From an uncultured Clostridia bacterium (GTDB taxonomy: Bacteria; Bacillota; Clostridia; Christensenellales; Aristaeellaceae), in the NCBI GenBank assembly GCA_934615145.1, contig CAKTTM010000118.1, forward strand, positions 1-5,912: 5,912 nt of DNA, written 5' to 3'. Each line of letters opens with the position of its first letter. Position 1 is the stretch's first letter. The notes beneath the pieces were generated by a model. That model saw nothing but the letters and a program-made list of their open reading frames with translations, ran no database searches and was not told the DNA's origin. Below are positions 1 through 5,912 of the stretch, in pieces. The position numbers were made by a program, and so were the translations under genes.

Positions 1-2
1 CG

Positions 3-71
3 CCCGAGGTAGCGGCGCCCGAGAGCCTCCAGCGCATCCGCCAGATGGGAGACAGCCTGTATGAGTGTTGA
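3..71 (+). CDS. 3' end of an upstream gene, probably oppD/dppD-type ABC ATPase (partial)
   Basis: Only the last 22 codons are inside the window, so no domain can be seen. One frame is open from position 3 to a TGA at 69-71 and reads as a mixed, slightly charged tail ending SLYEC. Another frame ends at a TGA at 62-64, overlapping the next start as ATGA, but its reading is dominated by Pro, Arg and Gly and looks less like protein. The identity is inferred from context: oppF/dppF genes usually follow oppD/dppD directly, and the 11-base overlap with the next ATG suggests translational coupling within one operon. The frame choice is moderately sure; the product name is a guess from neighbourhood. 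Confidence 0.45.
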   Translation, partial: PEVAAPESLQRIRQMGDSLYEC

Positions 72-1020
72 CAGACAGCCGCTGATCAGCGTGCGTGATC
101 TTAAAATCAGCTTTGGCGAGCGCAAGCGCCGCTTTGAGGCGGTGCACGGCGTCAGCTTTGATATCTTTCAGGGCGAGACCTTTGGCCTGGTGGGCGAGTC
201 GGGCTCGGGCAAGACCTCCATCGGCCGGGCCATCATCCGCGTCTACCCGGCCTCCGGCGGCGAGGTGCTCTACCAGGGCCAGCGCATCTCCGGCAAGATC
301 GACAAAGCCCTTGACCAGCGCGTCACCCGCGAGATCCAAATGATATTCCAGGATCCCATGGCCTCACTCAATGAGCGGGCCAAGGTGGAGTACATTGTGT
401 CCGAGGGCCTCTATAGCGTGGAGAAGGGCATGAAGCCGGAGCTCAGGCGCCAGCGCGTCCACGAGGCGTTGATGGATGTGGGTCTGCTGCCGGAGTTTTC
501 CAGCCGCTTTCCCCATGAGTTTTCGGGCGGCCAGCGCCAGCGCATCGGCATCGCCCGGGCGCTGATCATGGCGCCCAAGTTCATCATCGCAGACGAACCT
601 ATCTCGGCCTTGGATGTCTCTATCCGCGCCCAGGTGCTCAACCTGCTCTCCAAGCTGCAGCGTGAGCGCGGGCTGACCTATCTGTTCATCTCCCACGATC
701 TGTCGGTCATGCGCTTCATCTGCGACCGCATCGCCGTCATTCACAAGGGCAATCTGGTGGAGCTGGCGGGCACCGAGCAGCTCTTCCGCCTGCCGCTGCA
801 TCCTTATACACAGGCCCTGCTATCCGCCGTACCCATGCCCAACCCGGACTATGAGAAGAACAAAAAGCCCCTGGTCTACGACGAGAGCCAGCACGACTAC
901 CGCGTGGACAAGCCCAAGTGGATAGAGATCGAGCCCGGCCATCAGGTGCTGGCCAACGAGCAGGAGGCGGCGGGCTATCGTGAGCGCCTGGCCAATTGCC
1001 AGGTGCCGCTGCCAGAGTAG
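61..1020 (+). CDS. Peptide ABC transporter ATP-binding protein, OppF/DppF family
   Basis: This is a 319-residue cytoplasmic ATPase subunit of an oligopeptide/dipeptide importer; it would pair with an OppD-type ATPase under two membrane permeases and energise uptake of a peptide (or related solute) delivered by a binding protein. All nucleotide-binding motifs are intact: Walker A GESGSGKT at residues 45-52, Q-loop Q97 in MIFQDP, signature FSGGQ at 154-158, Walker B FIIADEP at 174-180 with catalytic E179, D-loop SALD at 182-185 and switch His212. After the ABC core comes the C-terminal region typical of this subfamily ([12 protein letters not shown], then a tail with EIEPGH), which separates it from amino-acid or metal importers. 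The length is normal for OppF. The start is supported by GGGAGA at 47-52, eight bases upstream. It overlaps the preceding gene by 11 bases and ends 12 bases before a terminator stem, so it is probably the last gene of its operon. The substrate cannot be told from the sequence; an oppF or dppF symbol would be arbitrary. Confidence 0.93.
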   Translation: MSVDRQPLISVRDLKISFGERKRRFEAVHGVSFDIFQGETFGLVGESGSGKTSIGRAIIRVYPASGGEVLYQGQRISGKIDKALDQRVTREIQMIFQDPMASLNERAKVEYIVSEGLYSVEKGMKPELRRQRVHEALMDVGLLPEFSSRFPHEFSGGQRQRIGIARALIMAPKFIIADEPISALDVSIRAQVLNLLSKLQRERGLTYLFISHDLSVMRFICDRIAVIHKGNLVELAGTEQLFRLPLHPYTQALLSAVPMPNPDYEKNKKPLVYDESQHDYRVDKPKWIEIEPGHQVLANEQEAAGYRERLANCQVPLPE

Positions 1021-1028
1021 CGCCTCAT

Positions 1029-1067
1029 ACAAAAATGGCTGTCGCATGTTCGCGACAGCCATTTTGT
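1029..1067. terminator. Bidirectional intrinsic terminator between oppF-like gene and dnaJ
   Basis: A perfect 14-bp inverted repeat (1032-1045 with 1052-1065, starting AAAATGGCTG) encloses a 6-base loop. Two more pairs form outside it if one A of the A-run is bulged. The stem is flanked by A-rich sequence on the left (1031-1035) and by T at the right (1062-1065), so a U-tract follows the G/C-rich part of the hairpin in both directions. It lies 12 bases after the oppF-like stop and 15 bases after the dnaJ stop, exactly where two convergent operons need to end. The structure is seen directly; termination in both directions is inferred from its form. Confidence 0.9.
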
Positions 1068-1080
1068 AAGCATCTCTTGC

Positions 1081-2205
1081 TTAGTTGAATAATTCCTTGA
1101 CCTTCTCCTTGAAGCCCTTCTGGGCTTCATTTTCCTTGCCTGTGCTGGCGACATCAAACTGACGCAGCAGGTCCTTTTGCTTGTCGCTCAGGCGCCGGGG
1201 CACCTCCACCTTGACGGTGAGGATCAGGTCGCCCTTGACGGAGCTGTGCAGCCGGGTGATGCCCTGGCCCTTGAGCCTGAACTGGGTGCCGGTCTGCGTG
1301 CCTTCGGGGATCTTGTGCTTGACCTTGCCCTCCAGCGTGGGGACATCGATCTCGGCGCCCAGCGCGGCCTGGGTAAAGGAGATGGGCATGTCCAGGAACA
1401 GCGTCGTGCCCTCGCGCTGGAAGAGCTTGTGGGGGCTGACGGTGATGACGATCTGCAGGTCGCCGTTGGGGCCGCCGTTGATGCCGGGCTCGCCCTGGCC
1501 GTTCATCACGATGACCTGGCCGTTGTCGATGCCGGCTGGCACATTGACATTGGCGGTGCGCTTGCGCCGGACATGGCCGCTGCCAGAGCATGTGCCGCAG
1601 GGCTCCTTGATCATCTTGCCGGTGCCGCCGCAGGTATTACAGGGCCGCACGGTGACCATGAAGCCGCCCGAGGAGCGCACCTGGCCGGAGCCTTTACAGG
1701 TGGTGCAAGTCTCGGGCTGCGTGCCTGCCTTGGCGCCGGAGCCGCTGCAGGTGTCGCAGAGCTCGTTGCGCTGGAAGTCAAAGGATTTCTTGACGCCCTT
1801 GGCCGCCTCCTCAAAGCTGATGCGCAGGCTAAAGCGCAGGTCATTGCCCTGCTGGGGGGCGTTGCGGCTGCGCGCGCCGCCCATGCCGCCGCCAAAGAGC
1901 TGGTCAAAGATGCTCTCAAAGCCGCCCATCTGGCTGGCGTCAAAGCCAAAGCCGCCAAAGCCGCCAGGCCCACCCATCGGCGGGCCGTCCATGCCAAACT
2001 GGTCATAGCGGGCACGCTTGTCAGGGTCGCTCAAAACCTCATTGGCTTCATTAAGCTCTTTGAAGCGGGCCTCTGCCGCCTTGTCATTGGGGTGGAGGTC
2101 CGGGTGCGACTCCTTGGCCAGCTTGCGGTAGGCTTTTTTGATGTCCTCCTGGCTGGCCTTTTTGTCGACGCCCAGCACCTCGTAATAGTCTCGTTTCGTT
2201 GCCAT
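1081..2205 (-). CDS. dnaJ: Chaperone protein DnaJ (Hsp40, type I)
   Basis: DnaJ is the cytosolic co-chaperone that binds unfolded proteins, hands them to DnaK and stimulates DnaK ATP hydrolysis. The 374-residue product has every part of a type I Hsp40: a J domain at about residues 6-70 with the HPD motif at 34-36; a Gly/Phe-rich linker at about 71-116; four CxxCxGxG zinc-binding repeats with cysteine pairs at 150/153, 167/170, 189/192 and 203/206, enough for two zinc sites; and a C-terminal substrate-binding region from about 215. The length is usual for the family. The open frame extends five codons further upstream to an ATG at 2218-2220, but the start at 2203-2205 is preferred: it gives the canonical [14 protein letters not shown]-terminus and has AAGGAG five bases upstream, whereas the upstream ATG lies before that ribosome binding site. 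It is the last gene of the operon, 131 bases after dnaK, followed by the shared terminator. Confidence 0.98.
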   Translation of the reverse strand: MATKRDYYEVLGVDKKASQEDIKKAYRKLAKESHPDLHPNDKAAEARFKELNEANEVLSDPDKRARYDQFGMDGPPMGGPGGFGGFGFDASQMGGFESIFDQLFGGGMGGARSRNAPQQGNDLRFSLRISFEEAAKGVKKSFDFQRNELCDTCSGSGAKAGTQPETCTTCKGSGQVRSSGGFMVTVRPCNTCGGTGKMIKEPCGTCSGSGHVRRKRTANVNVPAGIDNGQVIVMNGQGEPGINGGPNGDLQIVITVSPHKLFQREGTTLFLDMPISFTQAALGAEIDVPTLEGKVKHKIPEGTQTGTQFRLKGQGITRLHSSVKGDLILTVKVEVPRRLSDKQKDLLRQFDVASTGKENEAQKGFKEKVKELFN

Positions 2206-2210
2206 GTATG

Positions 2211-2216
2211 CTCCTT
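2211..2216 (-). promoter_or_regulatory. Ribosome binding site that fixes the dnaJ start
   Basis: AAGGAG on the minus strand lies five bases before the ATG at 2203-2205. It sits between the two candidate dnaJ start codons, so it can serve only the downstream one and decides for the 374-residue protein. Confidence 0.85.
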
Positions 2217-2290
2217 GCATGGGCGAGCAGATACCTATCTTTCATGAACTTGATCGTTCAGTGCGAAGGCATCCGCTCGTTCTTAGGAGG

Positions 2291-2333
2291 GTATCGGTCG
2301 GAGTGACCATGTGACGGCCACTCGGACCGGTAT
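2291..2333 (-). other. Imperfect hairpin in the dnaK-dnaJ spacer
   Basis: Starting four bases after the dnaK stop, the transcript can fold into a hairpin: 2325-2329 pairs with 2295-2299, then a C-C mismatch (2324/2300), then 2319-2323 with 2301-2305, a G-U wobble (2318/2306), two more G-C pairs, and a 7-base loop (2309-2315). That is 12 Watson-Crick pairs plus one wobble around a single mismatch; two A-U pairs may add at the base. No T-tract follows it on the transcribed strand (the next bases read CCTCCTAAG), so it does not look like a standard intrinsic terminator. It could protect the dnaK 3' end, mark an RNA processing site or attenuate dnaJ expression. The remainder of the spacer (2221-2290) shows no clear promoter or gene. 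Confidence 0.6.
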
Positions 2334-2336
2334 TGT

Positions 2337-4160
2337 TTAGTGTACTTCGCCGTCAGCGTTGACGGAGCCATCAGGATTCTCCATAGGGCCCTGCTGGAAG
2401 TCGCCGCCGTCGTGAGGCTGGTCGCCGCCCTGCTGCTGGTAGAGCTTGCCAAAGATCTCATAGACCTTCTGGGTGAAGCTGTCCATGGCGGTCTTGATCT
2501 CGTCTGCGTTGTTGCCTTCGCGCACGGCCTTGAAGCCATTGATCTCGGCCTGGACGGTGTCCTTGTCCTCCTGGCTTAGCTTGTCGCCATTCTCACGCAG
2601 TTGCTTTTCGATATCGTAGATCAGGTTGTCGGCGCGGTTGAGGGTCTCCACCTCGTCCTTGCGCTTCTTGTCGTCCTCGGCGAACTGCTCAGCCTCCTTG
2701 ATGCGCTGCTTGATCTCGTCCTCAGACATGTTGCTGGAGGCGGTGATCGTCACATTCTGGCTGTTGCCGGTGCCCAGGTCCTTGGCGGAGACGGACACGA
2801 TGCCGTTCTTGTCGATGGAGAACTTGACCTCGATCTGCGGCACGCCGCGGGGGGCTGCCGGGATGCCGGTCAGCTGGAAGCGACCCAGGGTCTTGTTGTC
2901 ATAGGCCATCGGGCGCTCGCCCTGCAGCACATGGATTTCAACCGTGGTCTGGCCGTCAGCGGCGGTGGAGAACACCTGGCTCTTTTCCGTGGGGATGGTG
3001 GTATTGCGCTCGATCAGGCGGGTGAAGATGTGGCCCTCGGTCTCCAGGCCCAGGCTCAGCGGGGTGACGTCCAGCAGCAGCACATCCTTGACCTCGCCGC
3101 CCAGCACGCCCGCCTGGATGGCGGCGCCGATGGCCACGCACTCGTCAGGGTTGATGCCCTTGAAGGGCTCCTTGCCGGTGATGTTCTTGACCGCTTCCTG
3201 CACGGCCGGGATGCGGGTGGAGCCACCCACCAGGATGACCTTGTCCACCTGGGCCGCGGTCAGACCCGCGTCCTTGAGCGCGGTCTGCATGGGGCCAATG
3301 GTACGCTCGACCAGGTCGGCGGTCAGCTCGTTGAACTTGGCGCGGGTCAGCGTCACGTCCAAGTGTTTGGGGCCGTTGGCGTCGGCGGTGATGAAGGGCA
3401 GGTTGATGTTGGCTGCCATCACGCCGGACAGGTCGATCTTGGCCTTCTCGGCGGCTTCCTTCAGGCGCTGGTAGGCCATGCGGTCCTTCTTGAGGTCGAT
3501 GCCGTTTTCCTTGCGGAAGATCTCGGCCACATAGTCGATGACGCGGTTGTCAAAGTCATCGCCGCCCAGCATGGTGTCGCCATTGGTGGCCAGCACCTCA
3601 AAGACGCCGTCGCCGATCTCCAGGATGGACACGTCAAAGGTGCCGCCGCCCAGGTCGTAGACCAGTATCTTGTGGCTGTGCTCCTTGTCCAGGCCATAGG
3701 CCAGGGAAGCCGCCGTGGGCTCGTTGATGATGCGCAGCACCTCCAGGCCAGCGATGCGGCCTGCGTCCTTGGTGGCCTGGCGCTGGGCGTCGGAGAAGTA
3801 GGCGGGCACGGTGATGACGGCCTGGGTGATAGTCTCGCCCAGATAGCTCTCGGCCTCCTGCTTCATCTTTTGCAGCACCATCGCGGAGATATCCTGCGGG
3901 GTGTAGTCCTTGCCGTCGATGTTGATCTTATAGTTGCTGCCCATCTTGCGCTTGATCGACGCGATGGTGCGGTCGGGGTTGGTGATGGCCTGGCGCTTGG
4001 CGATCTGGCCTACCAGCCGCTCGCCATCCTTGGAGAAGGCGACGACGGAGGGCGTGGTGCGCCCGCCTTCGGAGTTGGGGATGACGACGGGTTCGCCGCC
4101 CTCCATGACCGCCACGCAGCTGTTGGTGGTGCCAAGGTCGATGCCGATAATCTTACTCAT
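2337..4160 (-). CDS. dnaK: Chaperone protein DnaK (Hsp70)
   Basis: DnaK is the cytosolic Hsp70 that binds exposed hydrophobic segments in an ATP-controlled cycle, driven by DnaJ and reset by GrpE. The 607-residue protein has the nucleotide-binding domain with the three Hsp70 signatures: IDLGTTNS at residues 7-14, [14 protein letters not shown] at 167-180 and [10 protein letters not shown] at 309-318. The interdomain linker DVLLLD follows at 359-364, then the beta-sandwich substrate domain (about 365-485), the helical lid and a Gly/Gln-rich disordered tail. Between IKRKMG (69-74) and YTPQDISA (86-93) it lacks the roughly two-dozen-residue insert of E. coli-type DnaK, as Gram-positive proteins do; the total length also fits that group. 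The tail ends in GEVH rather than an EEVD/EEVK-type ending. The start is supported by the canonical [10 protein letters not shown] and by GAGG at 4170-4173, nine bases upstream. It lies 51 bases after grpE and upstream of dnaJ, presumably cotranscribed with both. Confidence 0.99.
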   Translation of the reverse strand: MSKIIGIDLGTTNSCVAVMEGGEPVVIPNSEGGRTTPSVVAFSKDGERLVGQIAKRQAITNPDRTIASIKRKMGSNYKINIDGKDYTPQDISAMVLQKMKQEAESYLGETITQAVITVPAYFSDAQRQATKDAGRIAGLEVLRIINEPTAASLAYGLDKEHSHKILVYDLGGGTFDVSILEIGDGVFEVLATNGDTMLGGDDFDNRVIDYVAEIFRKENGIDLKKDRMAYQRLKEAAEKAKIDLSGVMAANINLPFITADANGPKHLDVTLTRAKFNELTADLVERTIGPMQTALKDAGLTAAQVDKVILVGGSTRIPAVQEAVKNITGKEPFKGINPDECVAIGAAIQAGVLGGEVKDVLLLDVTPLSLGLETEGHIFTRLIERNTTIPTEKSQVFSTAADGQTTVEIHVLQGERPMAYDNKTLGRFQLTGIPAAPRGVPQIEVKFSIDKNGIVSVSAKDLGTGNSQNVTITASSNMSEDEIKQRIKEAEQFAEDDKKRKDEVETLNRADNLIYDIEKQLRENGDKLSQEDKDTVQAEINGFKAVREGNNADEIKTAMDSFTQKVYEIFGKLYQQQGGDQPHDGGDFQQGPMENPDGSVNADGEVH

Positions 4161-4200
4161 TGTCTCTGTCCTCTTTCTATCCCAAAGTCGTTCATTGTCT
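4157..4200 (-). repeat. 9-bp direct repeat of the dnaK start context
   Basis: The plus-strand string TCATTGTCT occurs at 4157-4165, across the dnaK start codon, and again at 4192-4200, 35 bases away in the grpE-dnaK spacer. On the coding strand both copies read AGACAATGA. The upstream ATG (4193-4195) opens a 12-codon frame whose TGA (4157-4159) overlaps the dnaK start, but it has no visible ribosome binding site. The repeat is seen directly; any function is unproven and chance is quite possible. Confidence 0.4.
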
Positions 4201-4211
4201 GTTAGTTGGCT

Positions 4212-4772
4212 TCAGCCGGCGATGACCTTGACCATCGCGTGGCGCAGCACATTCTCGCCCATGGCATAGCCCTTGAGCAGCACCTGGCTGACGGTGCCTG
4301 GCTCGCCCTCCTCGGGCGATCCCTGGATGACGGCGTCTTCCAGCTTGGGGTCAAAGGGCTGATTCAGCCTGTCGATGACGGTGACGCCGCGCTTGTTCAG
4401 CGCCTCCAGCAGCTGCTTTTGCACCAGCTTGACGCCCGCCGTCAGCGCCTCGTCCATGCTCTCTGCCGCCAGCGCCCGCTCCAGGTTGTCGCAGACTGGC
4501 AGGATGGTCTTGATAAAGCTGGCGGCGCCATCCTCATAGGCCTCGGCGCGCACGCTCTGATTGCGGCGGCGGAAGTTGTCAAAGTCTGCCTGCACCCGCT
4601 GGGCCATGGTCAGGTACTCATCCCGCTTGGCTTCGGCCTCGGCCAGGCGCTGCTCCAATTCCTGGATGGCGGCGCCGTACTGGCTTTCCTCGGGCTGCAG
4701 GTCTTGCTCCTGCTGGGGCAGCGGCCCTTCCTGGGCGCTTGCCGGGGTCTGGTCTTTGGCGTGTCGTTTCAT
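4212..4772 (-). CDS. grpE: Nucleotide exchange factor GrpE
   Basis: GrpE is a cytosolic homodimer that binds the DnaK nucleotide domain, opens its cleft and releases ADP, so that ATP can rebind and substrate be freed; in E. coli it also acts as a thermosensor. The 186-residue product has a polar, Gln/Glu-rich disordered N-terminus (1-30), a long helix with coiled-coil character (about 31-75, through ELEQRLAEAEAKRDEY and DFDNFRRR), the dimerising helix region with LPVCDNLERAL at 91-101, and the C-terminal beta-wing with FDPKLEDAV (140-148), PGTVSQVLLKGY (158-169) and VLRHAMVKV (175-183). In many relatives the wing motif reads FDPxxHEAV; here Glu replaces His. The length is normal. GGAGG at 4785-4789 lies 12 bases before the ATG, a slightly long spacing. 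It starts 22 bases after the hrcA stop. Confidence 0.97.
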   Translation of the reverse strand: MKRHAKDQTPASAQEGPLPQQEQDLQPEESQYGAAIQELEQRLAEAEAKRDEYLTMAQRVQADFDNFRRRNQSVRAEAYEDGAASFIKTILPVCDNLERALAAESMDEALTAGVKLVQKQLLEALNKRGVTVIDRLNQPFDPKLEDAVIQGSPEEGEPGTVSQVLLKGYAMGENVLRHAMVKVIAG

Positions 4773-4794
4773 GCGGCTGAAGGTCCTCCGGTTC

Positions 4795-5826
4795 TCAATC
4801 GTTATCTGTATGGCTGAGCATCTGGCTCAGCGTGCTGCCGACCACCGACAGGGTGGACAGCACCTGGGCATAGGGCATCCTGGTGGGCCCTATCAGGCCG
4901 ATGGCGCCGCGGTGGCCGCGGCCGACCTCGTAGGAGGCGGTGACGACCGACAGCTCCTCCATGTTGGAGATGCCGTTTTCCGGTCCGATGCGCACCGACA
5001 GGCGGCTGGCGCTGCCCTCCTTGAGCAGGGCCAACAGGGCCTCCTTTTCATTGAGCGCGCTTAGTACGCTGCGGGCCTTGTCCACATCCTCATACTCAGG
5101 AAAGCTCAGGATATTGTGGGTGCCCGACAGCTTGAGGTTGTCGCTGGCGCTCTGACGCTCCAGCTGGCCGGCCAGCTCCGCGATGCCGCTTAGCACATGG
5201 GGATCCCAGGGCGCGTTGTGCGCGTAGCCGTGCAGCAGCTCCCTGGCCTCGCCCAGCGTCCTGTTGTGCAGCATCTGGCTGAGCATCCGGCTGACGGCGT
5301 AGAGGCCGTCGGGGTCCAGGGCGTCAGAGATATGCACAAAGGCATCGCGCATGATGCCGCCGTCTGTGACCACCACCACCAGCGCCGAAGCACGGGAGAT
5401 GGGCACAAGCTGCAGGGAGGAGATGCGAAGCTCCTCCTGCCGGGGCATCATGACCACCGCCGCGTAGCGGGTCATGTCGCTGAGCACCTCCGCGGTGCTG
5501 GCGACCACATCCTCCAGCTGCTTGACGCGGCTTTGGATATGGCGGCGGATGCGGGCTTCATCGCCCGAGGGCTTGAGGCTGCCCTGGCTCAGGCTGTCCA
5601 CATAAAAGCGGTAGGCCTTGGCGTTGGGCACGCGGCCGGCGGAGATATGGGGCTGATCCAGGTAGCCCAGCTCCTCCAGGTCGCTCATCTCGTTGCGGAT
5701 GGTGGCCGATGACAGCCCCTCAAAATACTTGCGGGAGATCGTGCGGGAGCCGACCGGCATCGCCGTCTGCACATAGTCATCGATGATGGCCTGCAGGATG
5801 CGCCACTTGCGCCCTTCCAGTGTCAT
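4795..5826 (-). CDS. hrcA: Heat-inducible transcription repressor HrcA
   Basis: HrcA is a dimeric DNA-binding repressor of class I heat-shock genes; it binds CIRCE operators and, in the B. subtilis model, needs GroEL to be active. The 343-residue product has the N-terminal winged-helix domain with PVGSRTIS at 24-31, LSSATIRNEMSDLE at 38-51 (recognition helix region), GYLDQPHISAGRVP at 54-67, a central GAF-like/dimerisation region, and the conserved C-terminal IGLIGPTRMPY at 309-319. Its length matches typical HrcA. The open frame runs 20 codons further upstream to an ATG at 5884-5886, but that would translate through the CIRCE element; the start at 5824-5826 has a strong GGGAGG six bases upstream and gives the standard HrcA N-terminus. 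It is the first gene of the operon and is very probably autoregulated through the CIRCE site 26 bases before its start. Confidence 0.98.
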   Translation of the reverse strand: MTLEGRKWRILQAIIDDYVQTAMPVGSRTISRKYFEGLSSATIRNEMSDLEELGYLDQPHISAGRVPNAKAYRFYVDSLSQGSLKPSGDEARIRRHIQSRVKQLEDVVASTAEVLSDMTRYAAVVMMPRQEELRISSLQLVPISRASALVVVVTDGGIMRDAFVHISDALDPDGLYAVSRMLSQMLHNRTLGEARELLHGYAHNAPWDPHVLSGIAELAGQLERQSASDNLKLSGTHNILSFPEYEDVDKARSVLSALNEKEALLALLKEGSASRLSVRIGPENGISNMEELSVVTASYEVGRGHRGAIGLIGPTRMPYAQVLSTLSVVGSTLSQMLSHTDND

Positions 5827-5832
5827 AAGCTC

Positions 5833-5839
5833 CCTCCCT
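5833..5839 (-). promoter_or_regulatory. Ribosome binding site that fixes the hrcA start
   Basis: AGGGAGG on the minus strand ends six bases before the ATG at 5824-5826. It lies downstream of the CIRCE element and rules in favour of the 343-residue HrcA over the upstream-extended frame. Confidence 0.85.
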
Positions 5840-5852
5840 TCTTCCCCGGTTG

Positions 5853-5879
5853 TTAGCACTCGCGCTCGTCGAGTGCTAA
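5853..5879 (-). promoter_or_regulatory. CIRCE operator (HrcA binding site)
   Basis: The sequence TTAGCACTC, nine bases, then GAGTGCTAA is a perfect match to the CIRCE consensus (9-bp inverted repeat with a 9-base spacer). It lies in the leader of the hrcA operon, 26 bases before the hrcA start codon. HrcA bound here would block transcription of hrcA-grpE-dnaK-dnaJ and release on heat shock or protein misfolding. In mRNA the same repeat can form a hairpin in the 5' leader. No second CIRCE is seen in the window. Confidence 0.98.
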
Positions 5880-5896
5880 TACCCAAAGCAAATGTA
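5876..5896 (-). promoter_or_regulatory. Possible -10 region of the hrcA operon promoter
   Basis: A promoter must lie just upstream of or overlapping CIRCE, but no full sigma-A promoter can be seen. Candidate -10 hexamers on the minus strand are TACATT (5891-5896), which would place the transcription start next to CIRCE and its -35 outside the window, and TATTAG (5876-5881), which overlaps CIRCE but lacks a good -35. Each matches TATAAT at four of six positions. Low confidence; the window ends too soon. Confidence 0.3.
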
Positions 5897-5912
5897 CCAT
5901 GCTTCCGCGGCC

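Noticed and set aside
1068..1082. Small hairpin AAGCA/TGCTT next to the dnaJ stop
   Set aside because: Only five pairs, overlapping the stop codon, beside a far stronger terminator stem; probably chance.
1177..2247. Plus-strand open frame (356 codons) antisense to dnaJ
   Set aside because: It is the mirror of a G/C-biased coding region, rich in Ala, Leu, Gly and Val without a family signature; dnaJ is certain on the other strand.
2206..2290. Possible separate promoter for dnaJ in the dnaK-dnaJ spacer
   Set aside because: I looked for paired -35/-10 hexamers on the minus strand and found no convincing pair. A 5-bp inverted repeat (2245-2249 with 2256-2260) is too short to call an operator and does not match CtsR or CIRCE sites.
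2285..2314. AGGAGG on the plus strand followed by an ATG at 2309
   Set aside because: The spacing is 18 bases and the ATG is followed at once by TGA, so there is no plus-strand gene here.
2601..4205. Long plus-strand open frame (534 codons) antisense to dnaK
   Set aside because: Long open frames opposite hsp70/dnaK genes are a known artefact of their codon bias, and some were once misannotated as NAD-specific glutamate dehydrogenase. The reading is low-complexity (rich in L, V, G, H, D and Q), has no recognisable domain, and the minus strand encodes an unmistakable DnaK.
4206..4817. Plus-strand open frame (203 codons) antisense to grpE
   Set aside because: It has the same origin as the other mirror frames; composition is biased and no domain is visible.
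5197..5712. Plus-strand open frame (171 codons) antisense to hrcA
   Set aside because: It is His/Ala/Gly-rich, has no ribosome binding site or domain, and overlaps a well-conserved hrcA.

Overview
This window is ordinary, well-conserved bacterial chromosome. On the minus strand it carries a complete class I heat-shock operon, in transcription order hrcA-grpE-dnaK-dnaJ (positions 5826 down to 1081). On the plus strand, converging on it, lies the end of a peptide ABC-transporter operon (last codons of a probable oppD-like gene, then a full oppF/dppF-type ATPase gene, 61-1020). The two operons end tail to tail at a strong shared hairpin terminator (about 1029-1067). I found no mobile element, CRISPR array, rRNA or tRNA, and no new system.

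Organism: the gene order hrcA-grpE-dnaK-dnaJ, a perfect CIRCE operator in front of hrcA, and a DnaK that lacks the N-terminal insert of proteobacterial DnaK point to a Firmicutes-type bacterium. The visibly G+C-rich sequence and strong G/C third-position preference suggest a high-GC clostridial lineage rather than a Bacillus. The exact taxon cannot be read from this window.

Layout: 1-71 is the end of an upstream plus-strand gene, which overlaps the start of the next by 11 bases. 61-1020 is oppF-like. 1021-1080 is the convergent intergenic region with the bidirectional terminator. 1081-2205 is dnaJ. 2206-2336 is a 131-base spacer with an imperfect hairpin just after dnaK. 2337-4160 is dnaK. 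4161-4211 is a 51-base spacer with a short repeat of the dnaK start context. 4212-4772 is grpE, 4773-4794 a 22-base spacer holding the grpE ribosome binding site, and 4795-5826 is hrcA. 5827-5912 holds the hrcA leader, the CIRCE operator and part of the promoter region; the window ends before a full promoter can be defined.

How the genes work together: DnaK is the ATP-driven Hsp70 chaperone, DnaJ delivers substrates and stimulates its ATPase, and GrpE exchanges its nucleotide. HrcA is the repressor that binds CIRCE and, in the classical model, needs GroEL to stay active, so misfolded protein titrates GroEL and derepresses the operon. The peptide transporter ATPase is functionally separate and only shares the terminator.
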